A stretch of DNA of 64,000 nt from Curvibacter lanceolatus ATCC 14669 (lineage in GTDB: Bacteria; Pseudomonadota; Gammaproteobacteria; Burkholderiales; Burkholderiaceae_C), in NCBI RefSeq assembly GCF_000381265.1, contig NZ_KB906267.1:84365-148364 (forward strand), given 5' to 3'. Of this stretch, positions 10,819 to 24,119 are shown one piece after another. A program made the position numbers and the translations under genes. The notes beneath the pieces are model-generated. The model was not told the DNA's origin. It saw only the letters and a list, made by a program, of their open reading frames with translations, and did no database searches. How positions within the stretch are numbered: position 1 is the stretch's first letter; each line of letters opens with the position of its first letter.

Positions 10819-13002
10819 TCAGGCTTTTTTGTAGCAGTCCATGGAGGCGACCAGCGGTATGTCCCGGGTGGGCAAACTGATGTGATAGCCCTGGGCGTAG
10901 TTGATGCCCATCTCACGCAAGGCCTGCAGGATCTCGTCGCTCTCGACGAACTCGGCCACGGTCAGGATGCCGATGTCCTGGCACAGGCGAGACAGGTTGT
11001 GCACCAGGGCGTAGTCGATCTTCGAGTTGAGGATGTTGCGCACAAATGCGCCGTCGATCTTCACGTACTCGAACTTCAACTCACGCAGGTAGTGGAATGA
11101 GTTGTAACCGCTGCCGAAATCATCCAGCGCAAAGGCAAAGCCGCGGCTGCGCAACTGCGTGAGAAAGGTGCGCATGTTGGTCATGTCGCCAATCGCGTCG
11201 CGCTCCAGGATCTCGAACACGATGCACTGTGGCGGGATGCCCAGCGTGTTGCACAGGTCTTCGGCATAGGCCAGCACACCACGCCCCTGGATCTCCTGGG
11301 CCGACAGGTTCAGGAACACCTTGATGTCGGGCGCACCGCCGGCCATGCGCTGGCGCTGCGCCTCCAGGGCCTTGCGGATCACGATGCGGTCCAACTCCCG
11401 GCCCATGCCGTATTTCTCGATGGTTTCGATGAACTGCCCGGCCACCACGATGTCGCCATTGGGTTCGACCATGCGGGCCAGGGTCTCGCAGGCAAACAGC
11501 TCGCCGCTGTGGCAGTCCACGATGCTGTGGAAGTACGGCACGATGCGCTCCTGGTGCAGCGCCACCCGCAGCCGCTCGGCGTAGTCGCGGGTCTGCCGAC
11601 CGGCCTGGGTCTTGCCCTTGAGCGAGTCCAGCGTGCAGGCGCCGTCCTTGCCCATCTCCTTGGCCCGGTACATGGCCTGGTCGGCCCCGGCCAGGATGTC
11701 GGCCTCGTTGCCGGCGTCGCCCGGGTACACCGCGATGCCGATCGACACCGTGAGGTGAAAGTGCTTGCCATCCGGCGCGGTGAAGCTGCGCTCGCGCAGC
11801 GCCTGCCCGAGCAGATGGGCCACCGTGCTGGCCCCGCTGCGGCCGGTTTCCATCAGCAGCACTGTGAACTCGTCGCCGCCGATGCGCGCCGCGATATCGC
11901 CCTTGCGGATCTGGGTGCGCAGGATCTCGGCCACCCCGCGCAGCGCCTCGTCGCCCACCTGGTGGCCATACGAGTCGTTGATGTCCTTGAAGTCGTCCAG
12001 ATCCAGCATGAGCAGCGAGAACTCGTGCCCGTGGCGCTCGGAGCGACCGAACTCGTACTCCAGCACGTTGCCGAACTGGCGCCGGTTGTACAGGCCCGTC
12101 AAGGGGTCGTGCATGGCGTAGTACTCCAGCTCGGACAGGGTGCGCGACAGCAGCTTGCTGGAGCCCACCACCATCACCATCACCGACAGGATGGAGCGCA
12201 CCACGCTCTCCTCTTGCGGGGTGAGCTCGTTGCTGCCCACATAGGCCACGCCCAGCAAGCCGGCCAGGCGCGGCGTGTGCTCGGGCACCGCCACGGTGAT
12301 CATGCGGATGTCATCCACCGCGGCGTCGTTCTCGGGCACGGCGATCTCGAACTCGTCGATCTCCAGCAGCGTGTCGGCCGGCAGATTCAGCCCGGCCAGC
12401 ATCTGGCGCGACATCATCTCGCGCGCACTCTTCTTCATGTCCTCCGGGTACTGGCCCAGGTAGTACAGGTACAGCGACAGGCCGTGCTCTTCGGCAAAAG
12501 CGATATAGAAGAAATTGAACGGAAAAATGGCGTGAAAGTCGGCCAGGATTTCCTGCACAAAGGCCTTCCACTGGGCTACATGCTCATGCGAGAGGATGAT
12601 GCGCTCCAGCACCCGGCTTTGGCGCTCGAAGAGGTCTTTCTCGATCAGCGTCGAGGCCAGTTCGGTCACCGTCTGGTTGAACTCCAGCAAGGTGGTCTTG
12701 GCGTGCTCGGCGTTGCGGCTCCACTGGCGCTGGCGCTCGCCCAGCAGCAGGGCCATGGTCTGCTCCAGGCTGCGGTAGGTGTCGATCACATGGCGCAGGC
12801 GCAGCGCCAGGTTGTGCGGCATGGCCTCGGCCGACAAGGCCTCCAATTCGGCCATGACCTCGCTCTGCACCTGCCGCACCAGCGACCCCAGGTTGCTGGC
12901 AAAGGCCCGGCTTCGCGTCTGGCTCTCCAGCAGGGAGGCCATCCGGTCCATCACCCGCAGGCGCAGGCACTCCAGGTGGTTGGTGAAGGCGGGGGCGCTC
13001 AT
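10819..13002 (-). CDS. GGDEF-EAL c-di-GMP turnover protein with N-terminal sensory region
   Basis: 727 residues, no membrane helix. Residues 1-300 hold a helical segment and a GAF-like region (around 130-290, FFYIAFAEEHGLSLYLYYLG ... GVAYVGSNEL). The GGDEF domain (about 305-465) has an intact IGGDEF active site and the DPLTGLYNRR start. The EAL domain (about 475-720) reads E-T-L instead of E-A-L but keeps NLSAQE, EILERD, DDFGSGYNS, VKIDGAFV and QGYHIS; AEGIE is altered to AEFVE. It may be a bifunctional or mainly hydrolytic enzyme. The ATG at 13002 overlaps the stop of the upstream ODP-like gene (ATGA), so the two are translationally coupled. Confidence 0.93.
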   Translation of the reverse strand: MSAPAFTNHLECLRLRVMDRMASLLESQTRSRAFASNLGSLVRQVQSEVMAELEALSAEAMPHNLALRLRHVIDTYRSLEQTMALLLGERQRQWSRNAEHAKTTLLEFNQTVTELASTLIEKDLFERQSRVLERIILSHEHVAQWKAFVQEILADFHAIFPFNFFYIAFAEEHGLSLYLYYLGQYPEDMKKSAREMMSRQMLAGLNLPADTLLEIDEFEIAVPENDAAVDDIRMITVAVPEHTPRLAGLLGVAYVGSNELTPQEESVVRSILSVMVMVVGSSKLLSRTLSELEYYAMHDPLTGLYNRRQFGNVLEYEFGRSERHGHEFSLLMLDLDDFKDINDSYGHQVGDEALRGVAEILRTQIRKGDIAARIGGDEFTVLLMETGRSGASTVAHLLGQALRERSFTAPDGKHFHLTVSIGIAVYPGDAGNEADILAGADQAMYRAKEMGKDGACTLDSLKGKTQAGRQTRDYAERLRVALHQERIVPYFHSIVDCHSGELFACETLARMVEPNGDIVVAGQFIETIEKYGMGRELDRIVIRKALEAQRQRMAGGAPDIKVFLNLSAQEIQGRGVLAYAEDLCNTLGIPPQCIVFEILERDAIGDMTNMRTFLTQLRSRGFAFALDDFGSGYNSFHYLRELKFEYVKIDGAFVRNILNSKIDYALVHNLSRLCQDIGILTVAEFVESDEILQALREMGINYAQGYHISLPTRDIPLVASMDCYKKA

Positions 13003-13763
13003 CGGGCGAAACGCCCACCGCTTTGCAGCAGGTCGATGCCGCATTGCAAGTCGCCCAGCCAGGCCAGGAACTGCCCCACCGCGGCCCCGCGGTACACCGG
13101 CCCGTGCTGGGGCGCGATCATCTCGATGTCCAGGTGGGCAATCGTCTCCAGCCAGCAGCGGATGGCCCGGTTCGAGCCCATGTAGCGGCGATGAAAGCCC
13201 TCGATGTAGGGCAGGTGCCCGGCCAGATCATCCACAAAGGGCGTGTCCTGCTCCTGCGGCAACATGGCCGCGCCGATGTCACCCGAAAACAGCACCTTGG
13301 CCAGCGGGTCGTACACATTGATCTGCCCCTCGGAGTGCAGAAAGTGCGCCGGCACCACCTCAAGACCAAAGCCCTCGGCCACCTCGCACCGCATGCCCTC
13401 GTCGGGCACCCCCACAAAATGGGACATGTCCTTGAGCCCGTAATGCGGCAGAAAGCGCATCCAGATGCTCGACACGTAAACCGGCGCGTCCAACAACTCC
13501 AGCCAGGTCGACAGACCGCCCACGATGTCCGGGTCCTGGTGCGACAAAAACACACCCTTGATGTCGGCCGGCTGCACATAACGCAACATTTCAGCCAGCA
13601 CCCGGGGCATCACGCCAAAACCACCGGGGTCCAGCAGCACCCCCTGCCCCTCATGAATCACCAAGTATTGATTGGACCTGATCCCATCTTCTTCGCCCGG
13701 TTCACTCTCATTCAACAAAATGAATTGATGTTGGTCTGATTCATGGAGCTTGATATTGCGCAT
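12999..13763 (-). CDS. Metallo-beta-lactamase-fold protein, oxygen-binding diiron (ODP) type
   Basis: 254 residues, a stand-alone MBL domain of the type found in flavodiiron proteins. Metal ligands are recognisable: SHQDPDIVGG (His-x-Asp-x-Asp pattern), HFLHSEG (His), FSGDIGAA (bridging Asp) and PQHGPVY (His). Members of this group bind O2 at a diiron centre, as oxidoreductases or gas sensors, rather than hydrolysing lactams. No flavodoxin or rubredoxin domain is attached, which favours a sensor. It is the first gene of a two-gene unit and its stop overlaps the start of the GGDEF-EAL gene, suggesting that oxygen or redox state controls c-di-GMP turnover (inference). An AAGG lies unusually close to the ATG at 13763. 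Confidence 0.82.
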   Translation of the reverse strand: MRNIKLHESDQHQFILLNESEPGEEDGIRSNQYLVIHEGQGVLLDPGGFGVMPRVLAEMLRYVQPADIKGVFLSHQDPDIVGGLSTWLELLDAPVYVSSIWMRFLPHYGLKDMSHFVGVPDEGMRCEVAEGFGLEVVPAHFLHSEGQINVYDPLAKVLFSGDIGAAMLPQEQDTPFVDDLAGHLPYIEGFHRRYMGSNRAIRCWLETIAHLDIEMIAPQHGPVYRGAAVGQFLAWLGDLQCGIDLLQSGGRFAR

Positions 13764-14004
13764 AACCTTCCGAGAGCTTCAATGGGCTGAGCCGATGATC
13801 GGCGAAAGCGAAAATCATTTCGCAGTAGCCAAGCAATCCTTTTGCGTTACGTCAAAGAATCGGGATTGGATTTTTGCTCCAGGGAAAACCCGGTATTCCG
13901 CGTGGTCCCCGCGACACAAATCATGGTAATTGAAGGCCTGGAAAATGAACTTCTGCGCGCATTTTCTTCATCTGTGATTTTCAACCGTACCCCATGAGCC
14001 CGAC

Positions 14005-15255
14005 GTGATCTCTTCCGCCTTGCAAAAATCCCTGGCCTTGCTGACCAGCCGCCGCTTCGGCACCTTCTGGGTGGCCAGCCTGCTGGCCAACATCGGCACC
14101 TGGGCGCAACAGGTCACCCAACCCTGGCTCATGCTCAGCCTGGGCGCCTCGCCCCTGATGCTGGGGCTCGATGCCTTCGCCCTCAGCGCGCCGGCCCTGC
14201 TGCTGACCCTGGTGGGCGGCGAATTGGCCGATCGGGCCGACCGGCGACGCACCATCGCCTTGTTCCAGTCGATCCAGATGCTGTGCCCCTTGCTGCTGGT
14301 CGCAGGGGTGCTGGGTGGCTGGATCCAGGCCTGGGAGGTGGTGCTGCTGTCCTTGGTGGTGGGCGTGACCGATGCCTTGTCCATGCCGTCGTTCCAATCG
14401 ATTGTTCCCTCCATCGTCCAGCACGAGCAGATCCCGGCAGGCATCGCCCTCAACGCCAGCCAATTCAACCTGTCACGCATCCTCGGGCCTGCCGTCGCCG
14501 GTGCGCTCATGGCCAGCATTGGCATGGCAGGCGCCTTCGCCGTCAGCGCGGCCTCCTACCTGCCCTTCATCGGCGTGGCTCTGTGGGTGCTGCCACGGCG
14601 CTTGCAGCCGACCCTGCCTGCAGCGCCCCCCAGCGGCCAGGCCCAGGGCAGCCGCCAGAACCTGTGGCTGGGGGTGCGCGAGGTGCTGGCGCAGGCGCGG
14701 CTGCGCTCTGCCTTGCTCACAGTGTTCCTCAATGCCTTGCTGTGCGCCCCGCTGATCACCTTTTGCCCGGTGCTGGTCAAACAGGCCTTTCAGGGAGATG
14801 CCGCCCAGTTCAGCCTGAGCGCCGGCGCGCTCGGGCTGGGCGGGCTGCTCGGTGCTGCGGCCTTGCTGGGTTTCGATGCCCAGCGCGACCGGCGGCCATG
14901 GTGCACCGGCTTTGCCCTGGCCTATGCCGCCATCGTGGTGCTGGCGGCGCTCAACCCCTGGGCCGAGGCGCTGGCCCCCTTGTTCGTGCTGGCCGGGGTG
15001 GCCATGACGGCCAGCAATGCCTCGGCCAACACCTTGCTGCAATCCAGCGCGCCCGATCACCTGCGAGGCAAGACCGTCAGCCTGTTCATGCTGGCCATGC
15101 GCGGCGGCCTGTCCCTGGGCAGCCTGCTCACCGGCTTCAGCGTGCACCTGATGGGCGTGCGCAGCGCACTGGCCCTCAATGGGGTGCTGGCTTTGGTGAG
15201 CCTGTCGGCCTTGGGGCTGATCTGGCGCCGGGCAGGCCAGCCGCCTCATGGGTAA
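14005..15255 (+). CDS. MFS transporter, EntS/DHA3-like exporter family
   Basis: 416 residues with about twelve hydrophobic helices. It has the loop 2-3 signature GGELADRADRRRTIALFQ and the NASQFNLSRILGPAVAGAL segment typical of the MFS_3 / enterobactin-exporter-like group. It probably exports a small molecule by proton antiport at the inner membrane; the substrate is unknown. The start is the GTG at 14005, as no in-frame ATG lies upstream near a ribosome-binding site. The gene is preceded by 241 bp of moderately AT-rich DNA and is followed closely by the FlxA-like gene. Confidence 0.85.
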   Translation: MISSALQKSLALLTSRRFGTFWVASLLANIGTWAQQVTQPWLMLSLGASPLMLGLDAFALSAPALLLTLVGGELADRADRRRTIALFQSIQMLCPLLLVAGVLGGWIQAWEVVLLSLVVGVTDALSMPSFQSIVPSIVQHEQIPAGIALNASQFNLSRILGPAVAGALMASIGMAGAFAVSAASYLPFIGVALWVLPRRLQPTLPAAPPSGQAQGSRQNLWLGVREVLAQARLRSALLTVFLNALLCAPLITFCPVLVKQAFQGDAAQFSLSAGALGLGGLLGAAALLGFDAQRDRRPWCTGFALAYAAIVVLAALNPWAEALAPLFVLAGVAMTASNASANTLLQSSAPDHLRGKTVSLFMLAMRGGLSLGSLLTGFSVHLMGVRSALALNGVLALVSLSALGLIWRRAGQPPHG

Positions 15256-15328
15256 GCAACCTGCAAAGACACGGTATCAAGCCTGCCAAAAAAGTTCATT
15301 TTTGGCGACAAACGCCGATACACAAGGC

Positions 15329-15703
15329 ATGCAAGTCACCTCCAGCACCACCAGCAGCGCCGTCACAAGCACCTCCAGCTCGGGCGGTACCGACAATGCC
15401 AGCCAGATTGCAGCGCTGCAAAAGCAGTTGCGGCAACTGACCCAGCAGCTCAAGGACGTCGCCAATTCAGAGGGTGACGCCAAGACCAAGCAAAAGCGTG
15501 CGGCCTTGCTGCAGACCCAGATTCAGGTGGTTCAGGCCCAGATATCGGCCTTGCAACAACAACAGCAACAAGAAAAAATCGACAAGGCGGCGAAGGCGCA
15601 GCAAACCCAACCCGCGGCGGCCACCAGCCCAAGCCAGCAGGCCCGGAAAAAAGACAAGGATGAGCAAAACACCCTGGGCCAACAGATTGACGTCTACGTC
15701 TGA
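15329..15703 (+). CDS. FlxA-like small coiled-coil protein
   Basis: 124 residues. A Ser/Thr-rich N-terminus leads into a heptad-like coiled coil (about 25-90; IAALQKQLRQLTQQLKDV and LLQTQIQVVQAQISALQQ) and a Lys/Gln-rich tail. This composition matches the FlxA-like family, which in E. coli includes a sigma-28-controlled gene of unknown function. The ATG at 15329 fits the family N-terminus. An in-frame ATG at 15248, overlapping the MFS stop, would add 27 residues. GCCGATAC (15314-15321) just upstream resembles a sigma-28 -10 element, but no -35 is found at the required spacing. Confidence 0.65.
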   Translation: MQVTSSTTSSAVTSTSSSGGTDNASQIAALQKQLRQLTQQLKDVANSEGDAKTKQKRAALLQTQIQVVQAQISALQQQQQQEKIDKAAKAQQTQPAAATSPSQQARKKDKDEQNTLGQQIDVYV

Positions 15704-15876
15704 AATAACAAGGCTTGCAAAGCACGGCCACTCGCCAGCCACCGAATAAAACGTGATTTTCCGGCGCTCCCGCATCCAAGCCCCGTCGAATCCTTGAGAT
15801 TCGGGCTGGATAATCCAGGCGCTTCGTGTATCTTCCTGTGTCAGACCGACGATTGAATATCCCTGGTCTACCGGCG

Positions 15877-17062
<1,186 letters not shown>

Positions 17063-17079
<17 letters not shown>

Positions 17080-17775
17080 ATCCGCCGCGCTCAAGCCCCA
17101 TGGGCAGCAACGCGCCGGCTGCACAGCCCTGTTGACTCTGGTCTTGCTTGGCTGCACCGCAGCCCGTGCGGCAGACATGGCCCCCCCACCGGCCCCCCCG
17201 CCCTTCCAGGAGGTGATGGCCAGGCCCGAGCTGCTGGGCCAGCTGCGCGCTGGCGGCTACGTGCTCTACATGCGCCACGGCACCACCGACAACAGCCGGG
17301 CCGACGCCGTCACCGGCCTGCGCCTGGACGACTGCAGCACCCAGCGCGTGCTCAATGACGAAGGCCGCCGCCAGGCGGTCACCCTGGGCAACACCCTGCG
17401 CCAGGCCCGCATCCCGGTGGCCGAGATCTTCCACAGCCCGCTGTGCCGCACCACCGAGACCGTGAAGCTGGCCTACCCCGACTTCAAGGGCCCGGTGCAC
17501 GCCGACCCGGACCTGATGTACACCGCCAACCTGACCAGCGAGCAGAAAAAGCCGGTGCTGCAAGCCACCCGGCGCCTGGTCAGCACGCCGCCGGCGCCGG
17601 GCAGCAACCGGCTGATCGTGGCCCACGCCCCCAACATGGCCGATTTGATGGGCTATTTCGTCAAGCCCGAGGGCACGGTGGTCGTGCTGCGCCCGCTGGG
17701 TGCCAACGGCTTTGAATACCTGGCCAGCATTCCGCCGGCCCTGTGGCCCCAGTTGCTCAAGGCGGCCCCGGCGCC

Positions 17776-17779
<4 letters not shown>
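17063..17779 (+). CDS. Exported histidine phosphatase-family protein
   Basis: 238 residues. The N-terminus has a signal peptide (about 8-37) whose LVLLGC could be a lipobox, so it is periplasmic or a lipoprotein. The histidine-phosphatase core shows the phosphohistidine motif YMRHGTTDN and a second catalytic His in LIVAHAPN, with the SPLCRTTET segment between. It removes phosphate from an unknown small molecule or protein. The ATG at 17063 lies inside the last codons of the HD-GYP gene, and its TGA overlaps the ATG of the hybrid kinase (ATGA). It is thus locked between the two signalling genes, which suggests a role in signal input at the periplasm (inference). Confidence 0.87.
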
Positions 17780-22197
<4,418 letters not shown>

Positions 22198-22214
22198 CGC
22201 CCTGGCCCCCGGCC

Positions 22215-22595
22215 TCAACCCAAGGCCAGCACCCGCTGCACGCGCACCAGCATGTCATCCGGGTCAAAGGGCTTGGTGGCGTAATCGTCCGCCCCCGCCT
22301 CCAGCCCGCGCAGACGGTCGGCCTCCTGCCCCTTGGCGGTCAGCATCAGGATGTATGTCGAGGCCAGCGCCGGGTTGGCACGCACCTGCTGGCACACCTC
22401 GTAGCCGCTGAGCTCGGGCATCATCACATCCAGCAGCACCAGGCGTGGCCGGTGCGCCTCGATCATCGCCAGCGCCTCGCGCCCATCGCCCGCGCTCAAC
22501 AAGTGGATGCCCTGGTCCTCCAGGTCGACCAGGCTCTCCTCCAGCAGCATGCGGATATGAGGCTCATCATCCACAATCAGTACAGTGGTTTCCAT
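22215..22595 (-). CDS. Single-domain response regulator (CheY-like)
   Basis: 126 residues forming just one receiver domain: acidic pocket in LIVDDEPHI, phospho-acceptor Asp in LVLLDVMMPELSGYE, Thr in LMLTAKG and Lys in YATKPFDPDD. There is no output domain, so it acts by protein-protein contact or as a phosphate shuttle. It is the last of four tightly spaced minus-strand genes, 12 nt after the GAF kinase, and presumably takes phosphate from one of those kinases. Its stop lies 17 bp from that of the convergent hybrid kinase. Confidence 0.93.
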   Translation of the reverse strand: METTVLIVDDEPHIRMLLEESLVDLEDQGIHLLSAGDGREALAMIEAHRPRLVLLDVMMPELSGYEVCQQVRANPALASTYILMLTAKGQEADRLRGLEAGADDYATKPFDPDDMLVRVQRVLALG

Positions 22596-22607
22596 CGTGT
22601 TCCTTGT

Positions 22608-24119
22608 TCAAGTCGCGGCCCCGTGGCTGGGCCATTCCACCCCCACCCGAAACCAGAAACGGCTGCCCTGACCGCGCACGCTGTCCACGCCCAGTTCGCC
22701 CCCCATGCGTTCGACCAGGTACTTGCAGACGGTCAGGCCCAGGCCCACCCCTTCGTGGCGGCGCCCACGCTCGCCATCGCCTTGCTCGAAGCTGGCAAAA
22801 ATGCGGGCCATGTGCTCCGTTGAGATGCCTTCGCCCTGATCCTGGACGCTGAACTCCAGTTGCGCCGTGCCTGCCCTGCCCCCTTGCAAGGTGGCCGCCA
22901 CGGTGATCTGCCCCTGGGTGGAAAACTTGACGGCATTGCCCAGAAGGTGGCGCAGCACCTGACGCAAACGGCTCACCTCGCCCAAGGCGCCGGCTTCCAG
23001 CCCGTGATCGATCCGGGTCTGCAGCAGCAAGCCCTTGGCCTGCGCCGCTGGCCGCTCGGCAGCGGTGACGGCCTGCAGCAGATCCAGCACGCTGAAGGCA
23101 CTCAGGCGGCGCGGCCCATCGTCGTCACCGCGCGAAATCTCCAGGATGTCGTTGAGCATGCCGTGCAGGTGGCGGCCAGAATTCTGGATGCTGCGCGCAA
23201 ACTCCAGGGTCTCATCGTCCCGCAGGCGCAGGGCCAGCAGGTCTGAAAAGCCCAGGATCGCACTCATCGGCGTGCGCAGTTCATGGCCCATGTTGCGCAG
23301 GAAAGCGTTCTTGGAGCGGTTGGCACTCTCGGCCCGGTCCAGCGCGCCGCGCAGCTGATCGGTCAGCAGTGCGTTTTCCAGCACCACGGCGCCATGGGCG
23401 GCCAGGGTGGCCAGCAGTTTGAGGTGGTTGGCCTGGAACACCACGGGCTGGCGGCAGCCCACCAGCAGCGCGCCCAGCTCGGCGCGCGGGGTGACCATGG
23501 GGGCCACCATCAGACTGCCCATGGCCGGTGCCTCTGGAGAGGCGTCGCCCGCGTTGACGATGTCAGCCTGGCGGATGGCACAGGCGCGCTGCGCCACCGC
23601 ACCGCCCCAGGGCGCCGCAGCGGGCGTGTAAAGCCCTTGCTCGGGGCCCAGGCCCTGCGCCAGCAGGCTGGCGTCGGTGCTCAGCAGCAGTACCTCGAGC
23701 GGCAGGGTAGGGATCAGGCGCGCCGCCTCGTGGCGCAGCGCCTGCAGCACCTCGCGGGCGGGCATGTTGTGGTTGATGACTTCATGCACCCGGAACAACA
23801 GGTTGATCTCGCGGTACTTGGCCAGTGCCTCGTCCACCAGCAGGCGACGCTCCTCCTCCTGCATCCACAGGCCGGTCAGCACGTCTGCGAGAGATTGCGC
23901 ATGCCCGGGAGCCGCCAGCCACAAGCGTTCGGGCAGCAGGCATTCCAGTGGCACGCGGGGCCAGTCGGCCTGCGGGGGGGGGCCGCCAGCCGCACCGGCA
24001 ACCTGCTCGCCCGGCTCGTCCAACACGCACCAGCTGCTCTGCAGCGAGCGGGCCACGCGGTCCATGGCCTGCCCCAGGGACGCGCGGTTCAGGGCCCGGC
24101 GGGTCGCACGCGCGGTCAT
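22608..24119 (-). CDS. GAF-domain sensor histidine kinase (soluble)
   Basis: 503 residues, no membrane helix. A GAF-like domain spans about 110-250 (VHEVINHNMPAREVLQAL ... GALLVGCRQPVVFQ). HisKA has its phospho-accepting His in RNMGHELRTPMSAILGF (around 285). The HATPase domain (about 375-495) has the HLLGNAVKFST N-box, DQGEGI and GVGLGLTVCKYLV boxes. The kinase core appears complete. The ATG at 24119 overlaps the stop of the preceding MHYT kinase (ATGA) and the lone REC gene follows 12 nt downstream, so phosphotransfer among these gene products is likely. Confidence 0.92.
   Translation of the reverse strand: MTARATRRALNRASLGQAMDRVARSLQSSWCVLDEPGEQVAGAAGGPPPQADWPRVPLECLLPERLWLAAPGHAQSLADVLTGLWMQEEERRLLVDEALAKYREINLLFRVHEVINHNMPAREVLQALRHEAARLIPTLPLEVLLLSTDASLLAQGLGPEQGLYTPAAAPWGGAVAQRACAIRQADIVNAGDASPEAPAMGSLMVAPMVTPRAELGALLVGCRQPVVFQANHLKLLATLAAHGAVVLENALLTDQLRGALDRAESANRSKNAFLRNMGHELRTPMSAILGFSDLLALRLRDDETLEFARSIQNSGRHLHGMLNDILEISRGDDDGPRRLSAFSVLDLLQAVTAAERPAAQAKGLLLQTRIDHGLEAGALGEVSRLRQVLRHLLGNAVKFSTQGQITVAATLQGGRAGTAQLEFSVQDQGEGISTEHMARIFASFEQGDGERGRRHEGVGLGLTVCKYLVERMGGELGVDSVRGQGSRFWFRVGVEWPSHGAAT

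Noticed and set aside
12596..13185. Plus-strand frames over the start of the GGDEF-EAL gene and the MBL gene
   Set aside because: They have no start signals or domains. The minus-strand genes cover the region with clear motifs and an ATGA overlap.
15290..15325. Sigma-28 (flagellar) promoter before the FlxA-like gene
   Set aside because: The -10-like GCCGATAC is good, but no TAAA-type -35 occurs at the required distance. The nearby AAAGTT is about 6 bp too far.
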